Below are positions 1-5,090 of a stretch of 5,090 nucleotides of DNA, one piece after another. The translations under genes were made by a program, and so were the position numbers. This DNA is from Chromatiales bacterium (GTDB taxonomy: Bacteria > Pseudomonadota > Gammaproteobacteria > JACCYU01). Position 1 is the first letter of the stretch, and every line of letters begins with the position of its first letter. The notes under the pieces are model-generated. The model saw only the letters and a program-made list of their open reading frames with translations, did no database searches and was not told the DNA's origin. The DNA lies in NCBI GenBank assembly GCA_031177845.1, contig JAPSGG010000164.1, positions 1-5,090 on the forward strand, read 5' to 3'.

Positions 1-1065
1 CGCCCGGAGGGCACGGCAAGCTGCGTGCGGGCTGGCATCGAGCATGGCCTGCTGCATAATCAGCAGCAGCGTTTATGGTATCTGGGACCCATGTTCCGCC
101 ACGAACGCCCACAGAGGGGCCGATATCGACAGTTCCACCAGGCGGGCGTCGAGACCTTCGGCATGGAAGGCCCGGATATCGATGTCGAGCTGATCCTGAT
201 GACGGCACGCCTGTGGCAGGCGTTGGGCCTTGACCGTTTAAGGTTGGAGATCAACACACTGGGTAACAGCAGCGCGCGCGCGATGTACCGAGAGCGGTTG
301 ATTTATTACCTGCTGGCGCACGAGGATCAATTGGATGAGGATGCCAAGCACCGCCTGCATAGCAATCCCATGCGGGTGCTTGATAGCAAGAACCGGGAAA
401 TAAAGGCCATCATCGACCAGGCGCCGAGCTTGTTGGACGCGCTGGACGAGGAATCGGCGGCGCATTTCGACGGGTTGCGGGCATTGCTGGACGCTGCGGG
501 CATCGAGTACAGGGTGAACCCACGCTTAGTGCGCGGGTTGGATTATTACACCCGCACCGTCTTCGAGTGGATATCCGACGAATTGGGCGCACAAGGCACA
601 GTCTGCGCCGGCGGCCGCTATGATGGACTGGTCGAACAGTTAGGCGGCCGGCCTATGCCTGCGGCTGGCTTCGCCATGGGCCTGGAGCGGCTCGTGGAGT
701 TGATGGAAAAACAGGAGATCCAGCGGGCGGCGCCGGATGTTTACGTGGCAATGGTCGGTGAGGCAGCAGCGCGCGCCGGGCAGCTCCTCACGGAAAGGCT
801 CCGCGATGAGCGTGGGGACGTAACATTCATCGTCAACTGCGGGGGGGGCAGCCTCAAGACTCAGCTCAAGCGCGCGGATCGGGTGGGCGCCCGGATTGCG
901 CTGATCCTCGGCGAAGACGAACTGGCGGCGGATGCCATCACGATCAAGTACCTACGCGAGGATAAGGAACAGAGCACCGTATCCCGAGCCGATGTCGTGC
1001 AATTCGTGAAACAGCTGCGTCCAGGCGGCTCATCCTCGGCCGTTATGCCATTAGCAGGCTGCTGA
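1..1065 (+). CDS. hisS: Histidine--tRNA ligase (HisRS), 5'-partial
   Basis: Cytoplasmic class II aminoacyl-tRNA synthetase that activates histidine with ATP and charges tRNA-His. The reading frame is open from base 1, so the start lies off the left edge. 354 residues are visible, and alignment from memory to the 424-residue E. coli enzyme puts window residue 1 near residue 81. Seen: RPEGT at 1-5 (E3 and T5 match the E. coli histidine-binding E83/T85); class II motif 2 FRHERP at 32-37, with R33 matching R113; the HisA motif LVRGLDYY around 176-183, with the catalytic Arg at 178; AGGRYDGL (HisB region); motif 3 GFAMGLERL at 223-231. The C-terminal anticodon-binding domain runs from about 246 to 342. 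The last dozen residues ([13 protein letters not shown]) extend slightly past the usual end. It heads the conserved hisS-yfgM-bamB-der order. The identification is secure; only the N-terminus is missing. Confidence 0.98.
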   Translation, partial: RPEGTASCVRAGIEHGLLHNQQQRLWYLGPMFRHERPQRGRYRQFHQAGVETFGMEGPDIDVELILMTARLWQALGLDRLRLEINTLGNSSARAMYRERLIYYLLAHEDQLDEDAKHRLHSNPMRVLDSKNREIKAIIDQAPSLLDALDEESAAHFDGLRALLDAAGIEYRVNPRLVRGLDYYTRTVFEWISDELGAQGTVCAGGRYDGLVEQLGGRPMPAAGFAMGLERLVELMEKQEIQRAAPDVYVAMVGEAAARAGQLLTERLRDERGDVTFIVNCGGGSLKTQLKRADRVGARIALILGEDELAADAITIKYLREDKEQSTVSRADVVQFVKQLRPGGSSSAVMPLAGC

Positions 1066-1080
1066 AATACTCCCTACTAG

Positions 1081-1100
1081 GCACCACAGAGATGTGCTGC
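1081..1100 (+). other. Small hairpin with GAGA tetraloop after hisS
   Basis: Fifteen bases after the hisS stop, GCAC-CACA and TGTG-CTGC can pair around a GAGA loop (1089-1092), which fits the stable GNRA class. The stem is seven pairs with one C-C mismatch (1084/1097). No T-run follows, so it does not look like a rho-independent terminator. It could stabilise the hisS 3' end, mark a processing site, or be chance. The pairing is seen; any function is inference. Confidence 0.3.
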
Positions 1101-1104
1101 ACCA

Positions 1105-1133
1105 TTGTTCAGACAAGCAGGCATTTGAAGAAT
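1105..1133 (+). promoter_or_regulatory. Weak sigma70-like promoter candidate in hisS-yfgM gap
   Basis: TTGTTC (1105-1110) and AAGAAT (1128-1133) are 17 bases apart, matching 3 of 6 and 4 of 6 consensus positions. The 151-base gap is much longer than the other gaps in the operon, so an internal promoter for yfgM-bamB-der is possible. The boxes are poor and such matches are common by chance, so this is only a candidate. Confidence 0.12.
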
Positions 1134-1187
1134 GCGGCGAAGCAGAGATCACGCTCTTAAAAAATCCTGGACGGAGTGATCCAACAA

Positions 1188-1202
1188 CCTGCTAGAAGCA
1201 GG
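1188..1202 (+). promoter_or_regulatory. Perfect 6-bp hairpin directly upstream of yfgM RBS
   Basis: CCTGCT (1188-1193) and AGCAGG (1197-1202) are perfect inverted repeats with the three-base loop AGA. The stem ends three bases before the Shine-Dalgarno GGAGA, so it could influence ribosome access without covering the site. AGCAGG also occurs at 1116-1121 and at 1053-1058, so CCTGCT has alternative upstream partners. Structure is seen; a regulatory role is inference. Confidence 0.3.
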
Positions 1203-1205
1203 ACC

Positions 1206-1210
1206 GGAGA
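1206..1210 (+). promoter_or_regulatory. Ribosome binding site of yfgM
   Basis: GGAGA lies six bases before the GTG at 1217. It is the only good Shine-Dalgarno in the gap and decides the GTG start, because no ATG in frame gives the expected family N-terminus. Confidence 0.8.
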
Positions 1211-1216
1211 ATTAAA

Positions 1217-1855
1217 GTGGCTTCATATCATAGCGACGCAGAACAGGTAGAGGCGCTTAAGCGCTGGTGGGAAGAGAACGGCCGCTCGGTCATTGCCGGC
1301 GTGATTATCGGGCTAGGCGCCTTGTTCGGCTGGCGCGGATGGATAACCTACCAGGATAACCGGGCGGAAGCCGCCTCCGTACATTACGCCGAGCTGCGCG
1401 CGGCGGCGGAGCGCAAGGATGCGCAAGCCATCGAAGAGAGCGCGAGGATTCTTCAAGATTCTTATGCATCTACGCCATACGCTACGCTGGCTGCGCTGGA
1501 GCTCGCAAAGCTCGAAGCGCAAGCCGGCGACTTGAAGGCTGCTGCCGAGCAATTGCGGTGGGCGATCGACAACAGCTCGCAGGAAGTCGTCAGGACATTG
1601 GCTAATATCAGGCTCGCGCGCGTATTGACGGCGCAGGGCAAGCACGACGAGGCATTGGCCATTCTAAGTGGCGAATATGCCGCTGCGTACACCTCGCTGA
1701 TCGAGGAGATCCGGGGCGACGCGCTGGCGGCGAAGGGGCAGATCGATGAGGCAAGACAGGCTTATGACCGCGCGATCCTGTTCGCGACCGGAGATGTCGA
1801 ATATCTGCGCATGAAGCGCGCCGACTTAGGTCGCGACGAGGCGCCCACATCGTGA
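1217..1855 (+). CDS. yfgM: YfgM, inner-membrane TPR protein, ancillary SecYEG translocon subunit
   Basis: 212 residues, close to the 206 of E. coli YfgM. The cytoplasmic N-terminus has the family signature: DAEQVEALKRWWEENG at 7-22 compares with E. coli DQVEAVKRFFAENG. One membrane segment follows at about 24-39 (SVIAGVIIGLGALFGW), then a periplasmic helical, tetratricopeptide-like domain to the C-terminus with Ala/Leu-rich helices such as ATLAALELAKLEAQAGD and NIRLARVLTAQGKHDEAL. In E. coli, YfgM associates with SecYEG and the periplasmic chaperone PpiD and assists export of envelope proteins. The start is GTG with GGAGA six bases upstream. The stop overlaps the bamB start (GTGA, 1852-1855), implying translational coupling with the next envelope gene. 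The family is clear; the translocon role is transferred from E. coli. Confidence 0.95.
   Translation: MASYHSDAEQVEALKRWWEENGRSVIAGVIIGLGALFGWRGWITYQDNRAEAASVHYAELRAAAERKDAQAIEESARILQDSYASTPYATLAALELAKLEAQAGDLKAAAEQLRWAIDNSSQEVVRTLANIRLARVLTAQGKHDEALAILSGEYAAAYTSLIEEIRGDALAAKGQIDEARQAYDRAILFATGDVEYLRMKRADLGRDEAPTS
1838..1841 (+). promoter_or_regulatory. Probable ribosome binding site of bamB inside yfgM
   Basis: GAGG lies ten bases before the bamB GTG, within the last codons of yfgM. The spacing is slightly long. Together with the four-base GTGA stop/start overlap it supports reinitiation or coupled translation of bamB. Confidence 0.45.
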
Positions 1856-3180
1856 ACAAGCCGCATCGCTTGGCGTGCGCGGCCCGATTGGGCTGGAGTC
1901 TAGTATCGCTGTTGTTCGTGGCCTGCGCGACCGTCGATGAGACGCGCATTCCCGCCGAATTGACGCCGATAGAGGCTACGCTGGAGGTCGAGCGCGATTG
2001 GAGCCGGCAGGTGGGTCGTGGAGTGAACGACCGCTATCTCAAGCTCAAGCCCGCGCTTGTCCGCGACACCCTGTACGTGGTCGATGCTCAGGGTAGGATA
2101 GCCGCACTCGGGATGGCCGAGGGGAAAAAGTTGTGGGAGACGGACCTCAGTGTGGCGGTCACAGCAGGCCTGCAACGCGGCGAGAACTCCCTACATCTAG
2201 GCACAGAGGACGGCCGCGTTGTCGCGCTAGACCAGAAGGATGGGCATGAGCTATGGCGCGAGCAGCTCGGCGCCGAGGTGATGGCGCTGTCGGATGCCAA
2301 TCTCGGCGTGGTGGTCGCACGCGCCGGAGACAGCCGGATTTACGGACTCGACGCCCGCAGCGGCGACGTGCTTTGGCAGGCCGGACGCACCACGCCGGTC
2401 TTGACCCTACGCGGAGCGAGCAGTCCCGTGCTGGATGGCGGCAGGGTCGTCGTCGGCTTTGATGACGGCAAACTGATGGCGCTGTCTCCGGTGCGCGGCG
2501 AGGCGTTGTGGACCACAGCCATCGCCAATCCTCAGGGACGTTCCGAGCTCGAGCGCATGGTGGATATCGATGGAGAGATCAAGGTCGTCGGTGGCATCGT
2601 CTACGTGCCTAGCTTCCGCGGGCGCGTCGCGGCCGTCACCTTGAGCGACGGCCGTGTCTTGTGGTCGCGCCCGATGTCGTCGCATATGGGCCTGGACGTG
2701 GACGCGGAGCGTGTGTACGTGACCAACGCAGATGGTCACGTCACCGCGCTCGATCGAACCAACGGTGCGACGCTCTGGAAGCAGGAAAAATTGGCGCACC
2801 GGGAGCTGACGGCTCCGGTGATCATCGATGAGTACGTAATCGTCGGCGATCTGGAGGGCTATGTCCACTGGCTATCCAAATACGATGGCCATTTCGTCGC
2901 CCGTAGCCATTTAGACAACGCGGGCATTCTCTCGACGCCAATGGCGGCGGGGGCAAAGGCCTATATTCTTAACCGCGACGGCCAGGTCGCGGCCCTGAGC
3001 ATCGCCGCGCCGGAAGCGGAAGGCCCAGCCGCAGGATCGGAATCATCCTCGGACACTATGCTGCCCTCCCTGCAGGACGACTTGCCCTCCCTAGAGGAGG
3101 GACCCCTGTTTCCAGAGGAGGAGCTGTTCCCCCGAGAGAGACCCGTTTCTCAGGAAGAGGAGCTGCCACCGGCAGAGTAG
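1852..3180 (+). CDS. bamB: BamB, outer membrane assembly lipoprotein of the BAM complex
   Basis: 442 residues against 392 in E. coli BamB (YfgL). It is the beta-propeller lipoprotein that binds BamA and helps fold outer-membrane beta-barrel proteins. The N-terminus is a lipoprotein signal: basic residues, a hydrophobic core LGWSLVSLLFVA, then C25 as the lipidated Cys (lipobox FVAC; Phe at -3 is less common but allowed). Residue +2 is Ala, not Asp, consistent with Lol sorting to the outer membrane. Eight PQQ-like/propeller repeats of the type GxVxALxxxxGxxLW are visible, for example GRIAALGMAEGKKLWE, GRVVALDQKDGHELWR and GHVTALDRTNGATLWK, ending at GQVAALSI near residue 384. Residues 385-442 form an extra acidic tail (16 Asp/Glu, 2 Arg), absent from the E. 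coli protein. The GTG start overlaps the yfgM stop and correctly places the signal peptide. Confidence 0.96.
   Translation: MNKPHRLACAARLGWSLVSLLFVACATVDETRIPAELTPIEATLEVERDWSRQVGRGVNDRYLKLKPALVRDTLYVVDAQGRIAALGMAEGKKLWETDLSVAVTAGLQRGENSLHLGTEDGRVVALDQKDGHELWREQLGAEVMALSDANLGVVVARAGDSRIYGLDARSGDVLWQAGRTTPVLTLRGASSPVLDGGRVVVGFDDGKLMALSPVRGEALWTTAIANPQGRSELERMVDIDGEIKVVGGIVYVPSFRGRVAAVTLSDGRVLWSRPMSSHMGLDVDAERVYVTNADGHVTALDRTNGATLWKQEKLAHRELTAPVIIDEYVIVGDLEGYVHWLSKYDGHFVARSHLDNAGILSTPMAAGAKAYILNRDGQVAALSIAAPEAEGPAAGSESSSDTMLPSLQDDLPSLEEGPLFPEEELFPRERPVSQEEELPPAE
3061..3141 (+). repeat. Degenerate in-frame repeats coding the BamB acidic tail
   Basis: Two adjacent 21-base units (3061-3081 and 3082-3102) share 15 of 21 positions, including TGCCCTCCCT, and encode LPSLQDD and LPSLEEG. 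They are followed by two 18-base units (3106-3123 and 3124-3141) encoding LFPEEE and LFPRER, similar mainly in their first eight bases. All stay in frame. This looks like tail growth by tandem duplication followed by drift; it may also be simple low-complexity coding sequence. Confidence 0.5.
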
Positions 3181-3193
3181 CGGCTGGCGCCGC
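3180..3193 (+). other. GC-rich hairpin in the bamB-der gap
   Basis: GCGGC (3180-3184) and GCCGC (3189-3193) pair around the loop TGGC, starting at the last base of the bamB stop codon. It fills much of the 23-base gap and ends ten bases before the der ATG, in the place where a Shine-Dalgarno would be expected. No T-run follows, so it is not a rho-independent terminator. The structure is seen; a function is not established. Confidence 0.3.
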
Positions 3194-3203
3194 CAAGACG
3201 TTT

Positions 3204-4595
3204 ATGAGACCGACCATCGCCCTCGTTGGGCGGCCGAACGTCGGCAAGTCCACGCTCTTCAATCAACTCACGCGCTCGCGGGACGCGCTGGTCGCGGACG
3301 TTCCCGGCCTTACGCGCGACCGCAATTACGGATTGGCCAAGGTTGGATCCAGATCGTGCTGGGTCGTCGACACAGGCGGGCTGGAATGCGCAAGCGAGAC
3401 GTTCCTTGAGGCGATAGCCCACCAAACGTGGCTTGCGATCGATGCCGCGGATGTGGTGGTACTACTGATGGATGCGCGCGATGGTCTGACCGGTACCGAC
3501 GAGAAAATCGCAAGGCGCCTGCAAAGATCCGGCAAGCGGTTGGTGCTGGCCGTTAACAAGGTCGACGGCCTGGATCCTGCACAAGCGAGCGCGGAGTTTC
3601 ACCGTCTAGGGCTTAGCGAGGTCGTTCCAATCGCGGCCGCCCACGGCCGGGGGCTCGTGGCGCTGAACAGCGCGATCACCCGAATGCTGCCGGCCGAGGG
3701 CGATAAGCTTGACAAGGACTTCGATGCATGCGCCGGCATCCGCGTCGCCCTTATCGGCAGGCCCAATGTAGGCAAGTCCACTCTGATCAACCGTCTGCTA
3801 GGCGAGCAGCGCGTCCTTACCTCACCCATGCCCGGCACCACGCGCGACAGTATCGCAGTGCCCTTTGAGCGCGACCGGGAACGCTATGTCCTGATTGACA
3901 CGGCGGGCGTGCGGCGGCGCAGCCGCATCGGTGAGGCAGTGGAGCGATTCAGCGTGATGAAATCGCTGCAGGGGATTGATGCCGCGCACGTGGTCATCGC
4001 GGTGCTCGATGCCAGGCAGGGCATCGCCGAGCAGGATGCAAGCCTTTTAGGATTGGTATTGGAGGCGGGCCGCGCGCTGGTGGTCGCCATCAATAAATGG
4101 GACGGACTCAGTGCTGATGAAAAGGATCGCACCCGGCGCGAGCTCGATCGGCGCCTTTCGTTCGTGGCCTTTGCTGAGCGGCACATGATATCCGCGTTGC
4201 ACGGCACGGGAGTCGGCAAGCTGATGGCAGCGGTGCAGCGCGCGTATCGATCGGCGATGGTTGACGTGCCCACGCCAGAGCTGACCCGCCTGCTGGAATC
4301 GGCGGTGCACAACTACCAGCCACCGCAGATCGCAGGGCGGCGTATCCGCCTGCGTTACGCACACCAGGGTGGCAGCAATCCGCCGACCTTCGTGATCCAT
4401 GGCAATCAGACGGCCAAGTTGCCGGACACCTACAAGCGCTACCTCATCAACTACTTTCGCGAGGCACTAGGTCTGATCGGAACGCCGCTGCGGCTGGCCT
4501 TCCGAACAGGTGAGAACCCGTACGCGGCGCGCGGGGGCCAATCCCGCCGGCACCAGCGACGCCGTGCGAGAAAGCGCTCCAGGCCCGCGACCTAG
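3204..4595 (+). CDS. der: GTPase Der (EngA), ribosome assembly factor
   Basis: 463 residues (E. coli Der 490). Essential tandem GTPase that binds the maturing 50S ribosomal subunit. Domain 1: P-loop GRPNVGKS at 9-16, switch I T37 in GLTRDR, DTGG at 56-59, NKVD at 118-121, G5 region AAAHGRG from 144. Domain 2: GRPNVGKS at 185-192, T213 in GTTRDS, DTAG at 232-235, NKWD at 297-300, SALHGTG from 330. The KH-like domain spans about 355-440 and includes the conserved GNQ, YKRYL and NPYA. The last 22 residues are strongly basic (10 Arg/Lys), fitting rRNA contact. All nucleotide-binding motifs are intact. The ATG at 3204 gives the standard N-terminus MRPTIALVGRPNVGKS, but no good Shine-Dalgarno precedes it (only a weak AAGA at 3195-3198), so translation may depend on ribosomes finishing bamB 23 bases upstream. 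Confidence 0.98.
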   Translation: MRPTIALVGRPNVGKSTLFNQLTRSRDALVADVPGLTRDRNYGLAKVGSRSCWVVDTGGLECASETFLEAIAHQTWLAIDAADVVVLLMDARDGLTGTDEKIARRLQRSGKRLVLAVNKVDGLDPAQASAEFHRLGLSEVVPIAAAHGRGLVALNSAITRMLPAEGDKLDKDFDACAGIRVALIGRPNVGKSTLINRLLGEQRVLTSPMPGTTRDSIAVPFERDRERYVLIDTAGVRRRSRIGEAVERFSVMKSLQGIDAAHVVIAVLDARQGIAEQDASLLGLVLEAGRALVVAINKWDGLSADEKDRTRRELDRRLSFVAFAERHMISALHGTGVGKLMAAVQRAYRSAMVDVPTPELTRLLESAVHNYQPPQIAGRRIRLRYAHQGGSNPPTFVIHGNQTAKLPDTYKRYLINYFREALGLIGTPLRLAFRTGENPYAARGGQSRRHQRRRARKRSRPAT

Positions 4596-4604
4596 TTGCC
4601 AAGT

Positions 4605-5090
4605 CTACGGGCCCAGAATTCCGCTGCTCGCCAAGGCGTCGAACCAGAGGTCCGCCATGGCCTTATAGCCATGGCCGTCGGGATGTACTTTATCGGCGAG
4701 CTGATCGGGGTTTTTCTTGAAGTGTGTATAAAAGTCCGGCGGCGTGACCAATAGACCATTCGCTTCCAAAAGCTCATCGATGACGACATTGTAGTCTCGA
4801 ATGCGCTGATCGGTGGATGCGGAGACGCCGGCTCTGAACGGAACCTTGGCCAGAATCGGCGTTTTATTCGCGACCTTCAGGCTGCTGATGATCTTCTGCA
4901 TGCTGTCTTTGAAACTTCCGCTGTATCCGCTATCGCCGGGCAGCAACCCTTTTCCGCTGGGCACGCCGCGGCTGGCATCGTTGGTGCCGAACATGATCAG
5001 CCAGTATTGTGACTCGGCATGGCGCGACAGCGTGGAACCGACTCTGCTAGCGCCGCTGCTTCCACCCTTTCCGGCTGTGGTACCCCCTAG
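4605..5090 (-). CDS. SGNH/GDSL-family hydrolase, 5'-partial (C-terminal part)
   Basis: The frame stays open to the right edge, so the N-terminus is missing; 161 residues are visible. An internal ATG at 4992-4994 is not the likely start because it falls inside a conserved block. Seen: WLIMFGTNDA, matching SGNH block III (GxND, oxyanion-hole Asn at visible residue 37), and DKVHPDGHGY, matching block V (DxxH, catalytic Asp 133 and His 136). The Gly-rich stretch LGGTTAGKGG at the visible N-terminus may be part of block II. The nucleophile Ser of the GDS motif would lie off the window. The family hydrolyses esters, including lipids, acyl-CoA and acetylated sugars; the substrate cannot be told, and a secretion signal cannot be checked. 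It converges on der with nine bases between the stops. G+C is patchy: hand counts of 60-base lines range from about 47% (4681-4740, 4861-4920) to 68% (4921-4980). Confidence 0.85.
   Translation of the reverse strand, partial: LGGTTAGKGGSSGASRVGSTLSRHAESQYWLIMFGTNDASRGVPSGKGLLPGDSGYSGSFKDSMQKIISSLKVANKTPILAKVPFRAGVSASTDQRIRDYNVVIDELLEANGLLVTPPDFYTHFKKNPDQLADKVHPDGHGYKAMADLWFDALASSGILGP

Noticed and set aside
1053..1063. AGCAGGCTGCT palindrome at the hisS stop as a terminator
   Set aside because: The arms leave a one-base centre, too tight for an RNA hairpin of this kind, and no T-run follows.
1153..1182. Possible minus-strand terminator (run of six T on the reverse strand after a TGGA/TCCA stem)
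   Set aside because: The stem is only four pairs with an eight-base loop, and no minus-strand gene ends there.
2407..2868. Long minus-strand open frame (153 codons) opposite bamB
   Set aside because: It is a shadow of a GC-rich coding region: bamB on the + strand has clear propeller repeats, and the reverse translation shows no recognisable domain.
3884..4312. Minus-strand open frame (142 codons) opposite der
   Set aside because: It lies opposite the conserved second GTPase domain; its Ser/Arg-rich, low-complexity translation is typical of an antisense shadow.
4691..4715. GATCGGGG plus a five-T run as the der terminator
   Set aside because: No stem longer than about three or four pairs can be formed before the T-run; the sequence is explained by the minus-strand codons next to the catalytic DKVH motif.
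4717..4732. TTGAAG and TATAAA as a + strand promoter
   Set aside because: The boxes are only four bases apart, far from the 16-18 needed, and they lie in the hydrolase coding region.
4605..4994. Hydrolase as a complete 129-residue protein starting at the ATG at 4994
   Set aside because: That ATG is the Met in WLIMFGTND, in the middle of conserved block III; the frame continues with family-like sequence to the window edge, so the gene is truncated by the window.

Overview
The window is a stretch of a Gammaproteobacterial chromosome. It carries the conserved block hisS - yfgM - bamB - der, all on the + strand, followed by the end of a convergent minus-strand gene for an SGNH/GDSL-type hydrolase. 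The order hisS-yfgM-bamB-der is the classical arrangement in Gammaproteobacteria. The HisRS, YfgM, BamB and Der proteins resemble the E. coli family members over their whole visible length. The genes are fairly GC-rich (single 60-base lines in der count 60-65% G+C by hand) and two of the three visible starts are GTG. This suggests a free-living, non-enteric gammaproteobacterium, but nothing here fixes the genus.

Layout: (1) 1-1065, histidyl-tRNA synthetase, lacking about its first 80 residues, which lie off the left edge. (2) 1066-1216, a 151-base gap with two small hairpins and the yfgM ribosome binding site; no strong promoter or rho-independent terminator is visible. (3) 1217-1855, YfgM, an inner-membrane-anchored periplasmic TPR protein. 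(4) 1852-3180, BamB, an outer-membrane lipoprotein beta-propeller of the BAM complex. Its GTG start overlaps the yfgM stop by four bases, and it has an unusual acidic, Pro/Glu-rich, repeat-like C-terminal tail. (5) 3204-4595, the double GTPase Der (EngA), a ribosome assembly factor, 23 bases after bamB. (6) 4605-5090, minus strand, the C-terminal 161 residues of an SGNH hydrolase whose stop lies only nine bases from the der stop; its N-terminus is off the right edge.

The four + strand genes join translation (HisRS), ribosome biogenesis (Der) and envelope protein export and assembly (YfgM at the SecYEG translocon, BamB at the BAM machine). They are probably co-transcribed, with translational coupling at yfgM/bamB. 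The hydrolase is a separate unit on the opposite strand.

I looked for a novel system and did not find one: this is mostly a well-known housekeeping locus. The points most worth a second look are the BamB tail, the hairpin next to the yfgM ribosome binding site, the der start with no clear Shine-Dalgarno, and the tightly convergent hydrolase.
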